A program made the translations under genes and the position numbers. From contig CAVYOD010000023.1 in the NCBI GenBank assembly GCA_963770045.1, positions 79,529 to 143,528 of the forward strand: a stretch of DNA of 64,000 bases, given 5' to 3'. Origin of the DNA: CAVYOD01 sp963770045. GTDB lineage: Bacteria; Acidobacteriota; Aminicenantia; Aminicenantales; CAVYOD01. The notes below the pieces were generated by a model. That model did not search any database and had not been told where the DNA came from. It saw only the letters and a list, made by a program, of their open reading frames with translations. Of this stretch, positions 26,038 through 35,081 are shown one piece after another. Within the stretch, counting starts at the first letter, position 1. Each line of letters begins with the position of its first letter.

Positions 26038-26880
26038 GTGTCCAGAAAATTCCTGGGGGTGTTCCTCATTCTGTTTATGTCCCTGATCTCTCTGGGCGAT
26101 GACAAAAGCAAAAAGGCCTATGAGCTCATCTACGAGGATGTCCAGCTCCTGAAGCAGAAGCTCCTGGACGTTGAAACGAAGATCGTTCGAAACGCCGAAG
26201 ACCTGAAACAGGTCATTGTTCAGATCAAGGACCTCCAGGCACAGTTTCGACTCTTTCAGTCGGAACAATCGAATTTTAAGGAAAACCTGAGGAATCTCCC
26301 CACCCAATACCAGGTCTTTCTGCAAAAACTCGAGGAGATGAACCAGCAGCTCATCAAGATCTCCGAGGATCTGATCACTCTGAAAGCCGGAGCGGCGGCG
26401 GCTCCTGGGCAGGGCGAGAAGGCCGAAAAACCGAAACCGGGGGAAAAAAAAGGCAAGCCGGCTGAGGAGAAAACGCAGCCCCCTCTCCCTCCGTCTGTTT
26501 CTCCCCAGGAAGTGTATACCATGGCCTACTCGGATTATCTGAAGGGGAATTTCGACCTGGCCATCGAAGGTTTCAAACAGTACATCCAGCAATTCCGCGA
26601 CAGTCCGCTGGCCGATAATTCCCTCTACTGGATCGGCGAGTGCTATTTCAGCCAGAAGAAATTCAAACAGGCCATCGACCAGTTCAACGAGCTGATCCTC
26701 AATTACCCCAACGGAGACAAGACCGCCGCGGCCTATCTCAAAAAGGGAATCAGCTTCATGGAGATGGGGAAAAAAGAAGAAGCCCTGGCCGTCTTCAAGC
26801 TTCTCATCAGCAAATACCCCCTCGATGAAGAAACCAAGATCGCTCAACAAAAAATCAAGGATCTTCAGTCTGAAAAATGA
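26038..26880 (+). CDS. cpoB: Cell division coordinator CpoB/YbgF-like TPR protein
   Basis: I start it at GTG 26038, two bases after the pal stop, because a signal peptide follows at once (FLGVFLILFMSLISLGD). The product has 280 residues. A coiled coil spans ~25-120, then a Lys/Pro linker, then three TPR units (~160-280; YLKGNFDLAIEGFKQYI, DNSLYWIGECYFSQKKF). YbgF/CpoB couples wall synthesis to Tol-Pal constriction. Its stop overlaps the ssb start. Confidence 0.85.
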   Translation: MSRKFLGVFLILFMSLISLGDDKSKKAYELIYEDVQLLKQKLLDVETKIVRNAEDLKQVIVQIKDLQAQFRLFQSEQSNFKENLRNLPTQYQVFLQKLEEMNQQLIKISEDLITLKAGAAAAPGQGEKAEKPKPGEKKGKPAEEKTQPPLPPSVSPQEVYTMAYSDYLKGNFDLAIEGFKQYIQQFRDSPLADNSLYWIGECYFSQKKFKQAIDQFNELILNYPNGDKTAAAYLKKGISFMEMGKKEEALAVFKLLISKYPLDEETKIAQQKIKDLQSEK

Positions 26881-27338
26881 GAGATATCAACAGCCTCAAC
26901 AAAGTCTTATTGATCGGCCGCCTCGGCGCGAAGCCGGAAATCCGGTACCTGGCTCAGAACGGACGGCGCGTCGCACGCTTCACACTGGCCACGAATGAGC
27001 GCCTGTTCAACCCGAACACCAACGAAAGCAAAGACCGGACCGAGTGGCATCGCGTGGTCGTGTGGGGGAAACTGGCCGAGTTCTGCGAGAAGTACTTGAC
27101 CCAGGGAAAACAGATTTATCTCGAAGGGAAACTGCGAACCCGGAGCTGGCAAGACAGGGATGGCAACAAAAGAACCACGACCGAAGTGGAGGCTCAAAAC
27201 ATCGTCCTGCTCGGCAGGCGCGAAGAAGGAACCGAAGAAGCCCCGACCGCCGAGCCCCTGCCCCAGGATTTCCCGAGCGGGGAGGAAACTCCCGCCGCGA
27301 CCGAAGAAGGCGGAGGCGACGACGAAGTCCCGTTCTAG
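26877..27338 (+). CDS. ssb: Single-stranded DNA-binding protein
   Basis: The product has 153 residues. An OB fold spans 1-~110 (NKVLLIGRLGAKPEIRYL, EWHRVVVWGKLAEFCEKYL), followed by a flexible acidic tail ending in DDEVPF, the conserved tip that binds replication partners. The ATG overlaps the cpoB stop, so ssb rides on the tol-pal operon, which is an unusual coupling. Confidence 0.95.
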   Translation: MRDINSLNKVLLIGRLGAKPEIRYLAQNGRRVARFTLATNERLFNPNTNESKDRTEWHRVVVWGKLAEFCEKYLTQGKQIYLEGKLRTRSWQDRDGNKRTTTEVEAQNIVLLGRREEGTEEAPTAEPLPQDFPSGEETPAATEEGGGDDEVPF

Positions 27339-27355
27339 GGAGGGGACGCCAGCGG

Positions 27356-27739
27356 ATGACCGCCCGAAAAAGAGAACCCGAGCGCCGGTTTCGGGGGAAA
27401 ATCGTCGAAGACATCAGGCCCTGGGGAAAATTCCGTTCTTATCCCCGCCGCAACGTCTGCAGCATCAAGGTCATCACCGTCAATCCGCAAGGGGCCATTT
27501 CTCTGCAATACCACCGCCGTCGCGACGAGTGCTGGATCGTCTTGGACCGGGGCCTGGAAGTGACGGTGGGGGAAAGAATCTGGCGACCGCGCAAGAATGA
27601 GGAAATCTTTGTCCCTCAGCGGACTCCCCACCGGCTCCGCTGCGTCGGCCGGCAACCTGGCCGGGTGATGGAAATCTGGATCGGGAAATCCTCTGAATCC
27701 GATATCGTCCGACTCCAAGATGTCTATGGACGAACCTAG
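27356..27739 (+). CDS. Cupin protein, mannose-6-phosphate isomerase type II-like
   Basis: From ATG 27356 the product has 127 residues. It resembles only the C-terminal cupin of ManC/AlgA-type enzymes: RPWGKF, a metal-binding stretch (LQYHRRRDECWIVL), FVPQRTPHRL and the end motif DIVRLQDVYGR. It may isomerise mannose-6-phosphate or act on another sugar phosphate. The nucleotidyltransferase half is absent, so it is a stand-alone cupin. It is the last gene of the tol operon, before a hairpin. Confidence 0.8.
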   Translation: MTARKREPERRFRGKIVEDIRPWGKFRSYPRRNVCSIKVITVNPQGAISLQYHRRRDECWIVLDRGLEVTVGERIWRPRKNEEIFVPQRTPHRLRCVGRQPGRVMEIWIGKSSESDIVRLQDVYGRT

Positions 27740-27761
27740 TGTGCCCTGAGCAGTGAGCTAT

Positions 27762-27840
27762 AAAGGGTAAGGAGTAAGCGGTGAGGAGTAAGGGATTTTT
27801 TAATTTTGCCCCTTACTCCTGACCTCTTACCCCTCACTTT
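27762..27840. terminator. Bidirectional hairpin built from heptad repeats
   Basis: AGGAGTAAGGG (27784-27794) pairs perfectly with CCCTTACTCCT (27810-27820) around a T-rich loop. Outer heptads (AAGGGTAAGGAGTAAG / CTTACCCCTCAC) extend both arms. It lies between the convergent cupin and ptsI genes and could terminate both. Confidence 0.6.
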
Positions 27841-27844
27841 ATTA

Positions 27845-29608
27845 TTAGCTCGTCGGTCCCATCAAGAATACGCCGGGGTATTTCACCAGGATCTCTTCAA
27901 TGACGTATTCCTCGATCGCCTGAGCGGTGTTCAATTTCAGGGCGCCCTGGATCACCTTTTCCACCGTCCTCGAGTCGACCGAGCGGAGGGCCTTCTTGAA
28001 CTTGGGAATGAAGATCGGGTTCATGCTGAATTTTCTCAACCCGAAGCCGAGCAAGAAAAGCGCCGACAGAGGATCGGCCGCCATCTCTCCGCAGACCGTA
28101 ACATCTTTACCCGCCTTGAGGGCCGCTTTTATGATGAAGCGGATGAGCCTGAGCACCGAAGGGTGGAGGGGTTTATAGAGGTAGGAGACGTACTCATTGG
28201 AACGGTCTACGGCCAAATAATATTGAATGAGGTCGTTCGTCCCGATGCTGAGATAATCCACATGCTCAGCGAGTATGTCGGCGACCGCGGCCGCAGCTGG
28301 AACTTCGATCATGATTCCCAGCGGGATGTGCTCATCAAATTTGACCTTGTGATCGCGGAGCCCCTGCTTCACTTCCTCAAAAAGATGTTTGACTTCCAGA
28401 ATCTCCTCGAGCTCCGTGACCATGGGGATGAGGACCCTCATGTTGCCCAGGGCGCTGGCCCTCAAAATAGCCCGGAGTTGGGTCATGAACAGATCCTTGT
28501 TGCGGAGGGAAAAACGGATCGCCCTCAGCCCAAGGGCAGGGTTGGGCTCTTTCTCGATATTCAGTTGGGGCAGGGCCTTTTCGCCCCCGATGTCGATCGT
28601 CCGAATGTACACCGGAGCGGGATAGGCTTCCTTGGCGATCCTGGAATAGACCGCAAAATGATCGTCTTCGGTGGGAAGGAGGGAACCCCGGAGGTAGAGG
28701 AATTCAGACCTGAAGAGTCCGATTCCTTCCGCCCCGTAAGAGAATGCGTTATTCACCTCCTCAGGCAGCTCGATGTTGGCCAGAGGATAGAATTTTTCGC
28801 CGTCCAGGGTCGCCGAGGGCAGCCGGGCGGTTTTTTGCAGGTCCTTCCGGTAAGTGTTGTATTTCTCCCGCTTGCTGGCGAATTCCTTCCGGACGGCCAG
28901 AGGAGGATTGACGATGATCTCACCGTTGGTGCCGTCCACGATCAGACAGTCCCCATTCTTGACGATCTGGGTCAGGTTGTGGAGGCCGACCACGGCGGGG
29001 AGGTTCAGGGACCGCGCCAGGATCGCCGTATGGGACGTCTGCCCGCCCATGTCCATAGCCACCCCCAGGATCGTACCCCGGCTGAGCCTGGAGGCCGCCT
29101 CCGAGGGGAGAAGTTCATGGGCGACTAATATCTTGTCGGCTTCATCCGTTTCTTTGGCCTTTTTCCTGGCCTCCAGATTCCGATAGACCTTGGCCAGAAC
29201 ATCGGAGATATCCGATTTCCTCTGCCTGAAATACTCATCGTTGATCGCCTCGAAGACTCTCAAATACTTGTTATTGATCTGGGAGAGAGCCCACTCTGTC
29301 TTCACCCTGTCTTCGCGGATGATCCTTTCCAGGCTCGCCAGCAGGGATTTATCCTGAAGGATAAGAAGGTGGGCGTCGAAGATAAAGGCGTGTTCGTCCC
29401 CCATCTTCTTTTTGATCTCCCCTTTGATCTTGACCAGCTCCGCCCTGGTCCGGGCGATGGCCCTTTTCATCCGCCGGAGCTCGTTATCAACCCGGCGGGA
29501 GGAGATGGTCTCTTTTCTTCCCGTGAAGATAACACGCGCGGAGAGCCGGACTTCGCCCATGGCGATCCCCGGAGAAACGCCGATCCCTCTCAGCCGGATG
29601 ATGTCCAT
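27845..29608 (-). CDS. ptsI: PTS enzyme I
   Basis: The product has 587 residues, full length. The phospho-accepting histidine is in GGQTSHTAILAR near residue 190, the PEP-binding signature is at EGIGLFRSEFLYL, and the active Cys region is in TVCGEMAADPLSALFLLG. It passes phosphate from PEP to HPr, whose gene ends 6 bases upstream. No EIIBC sugar permease is near, which suggests a regulatory phosphorelay. Confidence 0.96.
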   Translation of the reverse strand: MDIIRLRGIGVSPGIAMGEVRLSARVIFTGRKETISSRRVDNELRRMKRAIARTRAELVKIKGEIKKKMGDEHAFIFDAHLLILQDKSLLASLERIIREDRVKTEWALSQINNKYLRVFEAINDEYFRQRKSDISDVLAKVYRNLEARKKAKETDEADKILVAHELLPSEAASRLSRGTILGVAMDMGGQTSHTAILARSLNLPAVVGLHNLTQIVKNGDCLIVDGTNGEIIVNPPLAVRKEFASKREKYNTYRKDLQKTARLPSATLDGEKFYPLANIELPEEVNNAFSYGAEGIGLFRSEFLYLRGSLLPTEDDHFAVYSRIAKEAYPAPVYIRTIDIGGEKALPQLNIEKEPNPALGLRAIRFSLRNKDLFMTQLRAILRASALGNMRVLIPMVTELEEILEVKHLFEEVKQGLRDHKVKFDEHIPLGIMIEVPAAAAVADILAEHVDYLSIGTNDLIQYYLAVDRSNEYVSYLYKPLHPSVLRLIRFIIKAALKAGKDVTVCGEMAADPLSALFLLGFGLRKFSMNPIFIPKFKKALRSVDSRTVEKVIQGALKLNTAQAIEEYVIEEILVKYPGVFLMGPTS

Positions 29609-29614
29609 GCGCCG

Positions 29615-29884
29615 CTATTCTCTCTCCTCGAATTTGTTGTCGATCAGAGCGACCAGAGCGCCGCAGGCCGCGTCCTCGTCCTTGCCCGAGATCTTGAGCT
29701 CGATCTGGCTGCCCTGTGTGGCCGCAAGGGTGAGGATCCCGAGGATGCTCTTGCCGTCGATCTCGCTCCCGTCCTTGACGATCTTCACCAGCGAACTGAA
29801 GCGATTGGCCAGGTTGACGAACTTCACCGCGGCCCTGGCATGCAGTCCCAGCTTGTTCTTGATGGTCACTTTTCTCTTGATCAT
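29615..29884 (-). CDS. ptsH: Phosphocarrier protein HPr
   Basis: The product has 89 residues. His15 is in GLHARAAVKFV (phosphorylated by enzyme I), and the Ser46-type site in DGKSILGILTLAA is the target of the HprK kinase encoded upstream. Having both sites plus HprK means the phosphorelay can be switched by metabolite-sensing kinase activity. Confidence 0.95.
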   Translation of the reverse strand: MIKRKVTIKNKLGLHARAAVKFVNLANRFSSLVKIVKDGSEIDGKSILGILTLAATQGSQIELKISGKDEDAACGALVALIDNKFEERE

Positions 29885-29898
29885 CGGCCGTCGGTCCC

Positions 29899-30303
29899 TC
29901 AGTGTTTGGAGCTGAGCAGAGCGCTGGCCAGGTGGATGTTCTTCTTCCCCTGGTCGACAACCTTTCTGGCGACATCTTTGAGATTGTTGCTTCTCTGGAG
30001 CGAGACAAATTTGATCAGCATGGGAAGATTCACTCCGGTGATGATCTCGATATGGTCGTCTTTCAGAAAACCAAAGCTGAGGTTGGAGGGGGTTCCACCG
30101 AACATATCGGTAAAAATCAAGACGCCGTTCTTCTGATCGACTCTTTTCAGGCTGGAGTTGATCTTTTTCTTGGATTCTTCCACATCATCATACCAGCCGA
30201 TGGAGATAGCTTCGATGTTGGGAGCCTCTCCCAGAATGATCGTCAGGGCGTTGAGCAATTCCTCAGCCAGCTTCCCGTGTGAGACTATGATCCCGCCGAT
30301 CAT
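29899..30303 (-). CDS. PTS mannose-type EIIA domain protein
   Basis: The product has 134 residues. The EIIA(Man) fold has its active histidine early in GGIIVSHGKLAEELL (His9) and the FTDMFGGTPSN loop. It is stand-alone, without EIIB or the EIIC/D membrane parts, so it probably receives phosphate from HPr for regulation rather than for transport. It sits between rapZ and ptsH, an arrangement common in proteobacterial PTS-Ntr clusters. Confidence 0.92.
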   Translation of the reverse strand: MIGGIIVSHGKLAEELLNALTIILGEAPNIEAISIGWYDDVEESKKKINSSLKRVDQKNGVLIFTDMFGGTPSNLSFGFLKDDHIEIITGVNLPMLIKFVSLQRSNNLKDVARKVVDQGKKNIHLASALLSSKH

Positions 30304-30408
30304 CTTGCACTCTCCGCGTTCGTCATGTTCGTCGCGTCGATCGCATCGATGATTATTTTTTGTGCTGACTTTTTACCCCTCACTCCTCACCCCTGACTCC
30401 TCACTTTC
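30304..30408. repeat. Mixed TCGTC-type and heptad repeats
   Basis: A run of TTCGTC/CGCATCGAT-like units (30319-30352) is followed by CCCCTCACTCCTCACCCC heptads (30376-30404), with no visible terminator T-run. It separates rapZ from the EIIA gene within an otherwise tight gene string. Confidence 0.45.
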
Positions 30409-31266
30409 TTATTTGAACATATCCCGGTGATAGATTTTACTATGATAGCCGTGCTTGTGAAAGTACCCGTTCAATTTTTCCGCGATCACCACGGACCTGT
30501 GCTTTCCCCCCGTGCAGCCGACGGCGATGGTCAGATAACTCTTGCCTTCGTCCAGGAATTTGGGAATCAGAAAGCCCAGGAAACGAGTCAGCTCGGCCAG
30601 GAAGGACTGGGTCTCCGGAGATTTGAGGACAAAGTCCCTGACCAGGCGGTTGTTTCCAGTCTTTTCTCTGAGGGCCTCCTCATAAAAGGGATTGGGAAGG
30701 AAACGTGTATCAAAGACGAGGTCTGATTCTATGGGCAGACCGTATTTGTAGCCGAAGCTGACAAGAACGATCTGGAGGCGGGGGCCCTTTCGCTTGGAAA
30801 ACCGCCGCATCAGCAATTCCTTGAGCTGGGAGACCGTGGAGGCCGAGGTATCGATGACTTCATCCGACATCTTCTTGATCTCTGCCAACCGCCTGCGCTC
30901 GAGGCGAACGCCTTCCAGGACGGACTTCTTCTTGGTCAGGGGATGGGGCCGGCGGCTCTCGCTGAACCGTTTCACCAGGGCTTCGTCGGAAGCCTCCAGG
31001 AAGATCAACCGGGGGGATATTTTTTTGTTGATCTCCCTCCAGACGAGAGGAAACTTGCTCAGGAAACCCGGCTCCCGGATGTCGACGACCAGGGCCACGC
31101 GCTCGATCTCGACTTCTTCCCTGAGCCACAGGTCGACGAAGCTCGGGATCAGCTTGGCCGGCAGATTGTCCACGCAGTAGTAGCCCAGGTCCTCGAGGAA
31201 ATGGCTGACCGCGGTTTTCCCCGACCCGGATAGCCCGGTGATGATGAGGAACCTGTCATCTTTCAC
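30409..31266 (-). CDS. rapZ: RNase adapter protein RapZ
   Basis: The product has 285 residues. Walker A GLSGSGKTA lies near residue 10, and the C-terminal domain has the GCTGGKHRSVV motif. RapZ binds nucleotides and, in enterics, steers RNase E to a small RNA controlling glucosamine-6-phosphate synthase. Its place after ptsN/hprK and before PTS genes is classical. Confidence 0.94.
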   Translation of the reverse strand: MKDDRFLIITGLSGSGKTAVSHFLEDLGYYCVDNLPAKLIPSFVDLWLREEVEIERVALVVDIREPGFLSKFPLVWREINKKISPRLIFLEASDEALVKRFSESRRPHPLTKKKSVLEGVRLERRRLAEIKKMSDEVIDTSASTVSQLKELLMRRFSKRKGPRLQIVLVSFGYKYGLPIESDLVFDTRFLPNPFYEEALREKTGNNRLVRDFVLKSPETQSFLAELTRFLGFLIPKFLDEGKSYLTIAVGCTGGKHRSVVIAEKLNGYFHKHGYHSKIYHRDMFK

Positions 31267-31287
31267 AGACAGACCTTCCTTTCGGGC

Positions 31288-31837
31288 TCACGACAAAGCC
31301 CGCTCGAGCTTTTTCATGATCTCCTGGGACGCATGGTAACCCCTCAACCTGAGCAGATGGACTTTGCAGGCGACCTCGATCAGGGTGGCGATATTCCGGC
31401 CGGGAGCAACGGGAATGTTCAATTGCGGGGTCCCGACCCCCAAGATCTTGATATCTTCGGGGAACTTCAGGCCGAGCCGGTCGTATTCTCTGCGGTGATG
31501 CCATTTCTTGAGCCTGATGATCAAATCGATCGGAGCCTGGCGGAGGATCGACTTGGCGCCAAAGATCTCCTTGATGTTGATGATGCCCAGGCCCCGGATC
31601 TCCATAAAATTATGGCTCAGGGAGGGTGATTTCCCGGTCAAGCGGCCGGTAGCCGTCTTCCGAACAAGAACCACGTCATCGGAAATGAACTTGTGCCCCC
31701 GGGCGATGAGCTCCAGGGAGCTTTCGCTCTTCCCGATTCCACTGTCTCCCCGGATGAGCGCACCCAGCCCAAAGATCTGAAGAAGCTCCCCTGAAATCGT
31801 CGTCTGTTCCGGTTCGCGGCTTCCCTTTTTTACTCAT
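31288..31837 (-). CDS. hprK: HPr kinase/phosphorylase, short form (5' frameshift)
   Basis: The catalytic domain is intact: Walker A GDSGIGKS, then SSLELIARGHKFISDDVV and the HprK signature region EIRGLGIINIKEIFG. The usual ~130-residue N-terminal domain is missing, as in the short HprK of alphaproteobacteria. No start codon precedes the Walker motif in its own frame before a stop. The likely ATG at 31837 overlaps the ptsN stop (ATGAGTAA), but its frame joins only if one base is dropped from the T6 run at 31826-31831 (A6 in the mRNA). The protein would then be ~182 residues. It phosphorylates HPr on Ser46. Confidence 0.78.
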
Positions 31838-32309
31838 CGAGTTTCTGTTCTTCCAGCCGGATAACCTCTAGCATGGGCTGCGGACGCGCCGCCTGCAGAA
31901 TCTTCTTGCCGAGAGCTCCCGCTTTCCGAACCAGATGGGCAATCGTGGCCAGGATCTGAAGACTGCTGCCAGGGTCCTCCGGGGCGGCGATCACCAGAAA
32001 GAAGATGTGAACCGGTTTCCCGTCAACCGATTCAAAATCCACGCCTTTCCGCGAAACACCCAACATGACCAGCGGGTTTTTCAGCCCCGCGAACTTGCAG
32101 TGGGGGATGGCCACACCCTCGCCGATGGCCGTGCTTCCCAATTTTTCTCTCTCGAGAAGCTTGGCATACAGCTCTTTGTCCTCGGCGACCCGATTCGTTT
32201 TTTTCAGAAAATCAACCATCTCCTGGAGCGAGCTCTCCACTTTTCTTGATCTGAGGTCCGGGATGATCATGCCCTCGGCCAGAAAATCGGATAGCTTCAC
32301 GCTTGACAC
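31830..32309 (-). CDS. ptsN: PTS-Ntr EIIA component
   Basis: The product has 159 residues. It is an EIIA(Fru/Ntr) domain with the active histidine in GEGVAIPHCK (near residue 69). Such proteins take phosphate from the regulatory PTS and control potassium uptake and sigma-54-linked nitrogen functions. The start is a GTG; the hpf stop lies 9 bases upstream and the hprK ATG overlaps the stop. The neighbourhood (rpoN, hpf, hprK, rapZ) is the standard one. Confidence 0.9.
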   Translation of the reverse strand: MSSVKLSDFLAEGMIIPDLRSRKVESSLQEMVDFLKKTNRVAEDKELYAKLLEREKLGSTAIGEGVAIPHCKFAGLKNPLVMLGVSRKGVDFESVDGKPVHIFFLVIAAPEDPGSSLQILATIAHLVRKAGALGKKILQAARPQPMLEVIRLEEQKLDE

Positions 32310-32318
32310 CCCAGAGGA

Positions 32319-32844
32319 TTATTCCGGCTCCACCAAACCATAGTTTCCGTCCTTGCGCCGGTACAGGACCGCCCATTTTTCTGTGCCGGGTCTCCGGAAA
32401 ACGAAGACGTCCCTCTTTTCCACGTCGAACTGGACCAGGGCCTCTTCGAGAGCCATGGGCTTGAGAGAAAAATCCCGGCGTCCGGACAACCCTCTTCTCG
32501 GTCTCGCCCGGCTCGGAAACATAGGGGATCTCCTTCGTCACCCGGCTGCTCCGCCGTTTCCTCTCCCTGAATTTTTCCCGTTCTTTTTTGATCTTCTTTT
32601 CCAGGCTGTCAAAGGCCCGGTTGAGCGAGTTCAACATCTCCGGAGTCTCTTCGACCACGAACAGGCTCGCCCCTTTGGCCTTGACGTAAATTTCGGCCTT
32701 GTGCCTGTTGCGTTCCACCGAGCAGATGACATCCACTTCCAGGACCGACCCCATCAATTTTTCCAACGAGTTGAGACGTTTCTCGCAGTACTGCCTCAGC
32801 TCCGGGGTCAGAGTCATCTGGCGGGCCGTGAAATGAACGTTCAT
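32319..32844 (-). CDS. hpf: Ribosome hibernation-promoting factor, long form (frameshifted)
   Basis: The first ~115 residues are the S30AE ribosome-binding domain (start MNVHFTARQMTLTPELRQYC, ATG overlapping the rpoN stop). The C-terminal dimerisation domain, KPMALEEALVQFDV...FVFRR...VLYRRKDGNYGLVEPE, is in another frame. Dropping one base in CCGG at 32482-32485 gives ...KRVVRRRDFSLKPM and a ~174-residue long HPF. Long HPF joins ribosomes into inactive 100S dimers. A real break would leave only the short form. Confidence 0.82.
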
Positions 32845-34319
32845 GAGCTGCCCTCCATGACAAATTTTCTTTTCCGGATATGAGAAGGAAGAATCTTGAG
32901 CTGTTTTCTGTACTTGGCGATCGTGCGCCGGGCTATCTTCAGGTTCTCTTTGGCCAAGAGCTCCCCGATCTCGATGTCGCTCAGGGGGCGGTTCCGATCC
33001 TCGTTTTCAACGAGTTTTTTGATTTTCTCTTTGATCCTGAGGGAAGAAATCTCCTCGCCATAATCCCCGACCAGGGATTTGTGGAAGAAATACTTCAGCG
33101 AAAAGACGCCGCGCGGGGTCGTGAGATACTTGTTGGCGACGACGCGGCCGACCGTGGATTCGTGGACGCCGATCTCCTGGGCGATCTCCATCAGAGTCAG
33201 AGGTTTTATATAGTCCAGGCCTTTCTCCAAGAAATCCTGCTGCTTGTCGACGATATACTTCGCCACCTTAAATATGGTCTGGTCCCGCTGGTTCAGGCTT
33301 CTCAGGAACCAGAGTGCTTTCTTCATCTTGTCCTTGAGGAAGCGGTGGGCTTCAGGGTTGTCCTTCGACGTCGTCGCCAGGAGCTTCTTGTAATAGCTGC
33401 TGATCCGGAGCCGCGGCAACCCCTCGTCATTCAGGACAACCTTGTATTCGTTCCCTTCCTTGGTCACTAGAATGTCCGGGACGACGTAAAAGGTCCTTTC
33501 CTGGCTGTACTTACGCCCCGGCGTCGGGTCTAGGGCTTTGATGATCTCGATATGGTATTTGACCTCGGAGAGCGGGATCTGCAGGGCCTTGGCCAATTGA
33601 GAAAAATCCGATTTTTCGAGAAGCGGGAGGTATTGGGTGACAAGGGTTCTCGTCGTCTCGTTGGTCGTCTGCAGATAATCCATCTGGGCAAGCAGGGCTT
33701 CCCGCAGGTCCAGGCTTCCCACCCCGACCGGATCGAAAACCTTGATCTTTTCGCGGACCTCGTTGACTCTTTCAACCGTGACCTGGCACAGCCTGGCGAT
33801 TTCCTCGACCGGAGTGCTGAGATATCCGTCTTCGTTGATGTTGCCGATGATCTGCTGAGAGATTTCCCGGTCTTTCGGGTCAAAAAAAGTGAGGTTGGCC
33901 TGCCAGTTCAGGTGGTCCCAGAGGGAGGGCGTCTTGGACAGGAAGTTCTCAATCGACGGAATCTCCTTCCTCCCGACGATGGAGGGACGAAAGCCGTCCC
34001 CGAAATATTCCTGAAAGTGCGATTCGAAGTCAGCCTCGTTCTGATATTCAGCATCCTGATCCTGGGGGTTGTCCCGCATTTTTTCAAGCTGCTTCTCCAG
34101 CTCACTCCTCTCTTTCGGTTTTTTCCCGTTGCCCTCCTTGACCTGCCTCTGGAAGGTCTCCTCCTCCAGCTCGATGACGGGATTCTGAGAGATCTCGGAG
34201 TCGATGATCTCGATGAGCTCCAGGTTGGTGAGAGGGAGGAGCCTGATCGCTTGCTGCAGGGCAGGGGCCAGGATCAGTTTCTGAACCTGTCTCTGGTCGA
34301 GCCTCTGCTTCATCACCAT
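32841..34319 (-). CDS. rpoN: RNA polymerase sigma-54 factor
   Basis: The product has 492 residues. Region I is Gln/Leu-rich (QVQKLILAPALQQAIRLLPL), an acidic linker follows (~55-110), then the core-binding domain, the helix-turn-helix (MEIAQEIGVHESTVGRV) and the RpoN box ARRTIAKYRKQLKI close to the C-terminus. It transcribes from -24/-12 promoters with an activator ATPase. It lies 30 bases after lptB in the order known from proteobacteria. Confidence 0.96.
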   Translation of the reverse strand: MVMKQRLDQRQVQKLILAPALQQAIRLLPLTNLELIEIIDSEISQNPVIELEEETFQRQVKEGNGKKPKERSELEKQLEKMRDNPQDQDAEYQNEADFESHFQEYFGDGFRPSIVGRKEIPSIENFLSKTPSLWDHLNWQANLTFFDPKDREISQQIIGNINEDGYLSTPVEEIARLCQVTVERVNEVREKIKVFDPVGVGSLDLREALLAQMDYLQTTNETTRTLVTQYLPLLEKSDFSQLAKALQIPLSEVKYHIEIIKALDPTPGRKYSQERTFYVVPDILVTKEGNEYKVVLNDEGLPRLRISSYYKKLLATTSKDNPEAHRFLKDKMKKALWFLRSLNQRDQTIFKVAKYIVDKQQDFLEKGLDYIKPLTLMEIAQEIGVHESTVGRVVANKYLTTPRGVFSLKYFFHKSLVGDYGEEISSLRIKEKIKKLVENEDRNRPLSDIEIGELLAKENLKIARRTIAKYRKQLKILPSHIRKRKFVMEGSS

Positions 34320-34349
34320 GGTCTTAACGCGATATCACTTATTCTATCA

Positions 34350-35081
34350 TTAATAGAGGCAAAAATCCTCGCCCAAGTAGTTCCTCCGGACCTCTGGCGA
34401 GGCGATCAATTCCGGCGGTTTCCCTTCCATAATGATCCGGCCTTTGTCGATGATATAAGCCCGGTCGGTGATCCGGAGAGCTTCCCGGACGCTGTGATCC
34501 GTCAGGAGAAGTCCAAGCCCTCTCCGTTTGAGGGAGACGATGATTTCCTGCAGGTCATTGATGGCCAGCGGGTCTATGCCGGTGAAAGGCTCATCGAGCA
34601 GGATGAACTCGGGCCTGGTCATCATCGCCCTGGCAATCTCCAGCCGCCGCCGCTCCCCTCCGGACAGGGTATAGGCCTTGGCTTTGGCCAGTTTTTCCAG
34701 TCCGAACTCCTTGAGAGCCTGGGCGATATCCCCGTTTTCTCTTCGGGATTGGGAATCGGGAAAGACCTCTAGAATGGCCAGCAGATTATCTTCCACGCTG
34801 AGCCTTCTGAAGGCGGAGGGTTCCTGGGGGAGCAAGCACATCCCCTTCTGAGCCCTCAGGTACATGGGAAGCCCGGTGATCTCTTCCCCATGAAGAAAGA
34901 TCCTGCCGGAATCTTCCGGGACAAGGCCAAGAATCATCGAAAAGGTCGTCGTCTTGCCGGCCCCGTTCGGCCCTAGGAGCCCGACGACTTCTCCGCCCTG
35001 GACCTCGACGGAAACATCATCCACCACTTTCTTCTGGTGATAGGACTTGCTCAGGCTGACGGCTTTCAGAGAATTGTTCAT
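34350..35081 (-). CDS. lptB: LPS export ABC transporter ATPase LptB
   Basis: The product has 243 residues: Walker A GPNGAGKTT near residue 38, signature LSGGERRRLEIARAM near 137, Walker B FILLDEPF. The end YLGEDFCLY and the order lptC-lptA-lptB-rpoN identify it as LptB. It powers LPS extraction with LptFG. Its start abuts the lptA stop. Confidence 0.95.
   Translation of the reverse strand: MNNSLKAVSLSKSYHQKKVVDDVSVEVQGGEVVGLLGPNGAGKTTTFSMILGLVPEDSGRIFLHGEEITGLPMYLRAQKGMCLLPQEPSAFRRLSVEDNLLAILEVFPDSQSRRENGDIAQALKEFGLEKLAKAKAYTLSGGERRRLEIARAMMTRPEFILLDEPFTGIDPLAINDLQEIIVSLKRRGLGLLLTDHSVREALRITDRAYIIDKGRIIMEGKPPELIASPEVRRNYLGEDFCLY

Noticed and set aside
27806..29128. 440-residue plus-strand frame
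   Set aside because: It lies antisense to ptsI, which is complete with its active-site histidine motif.
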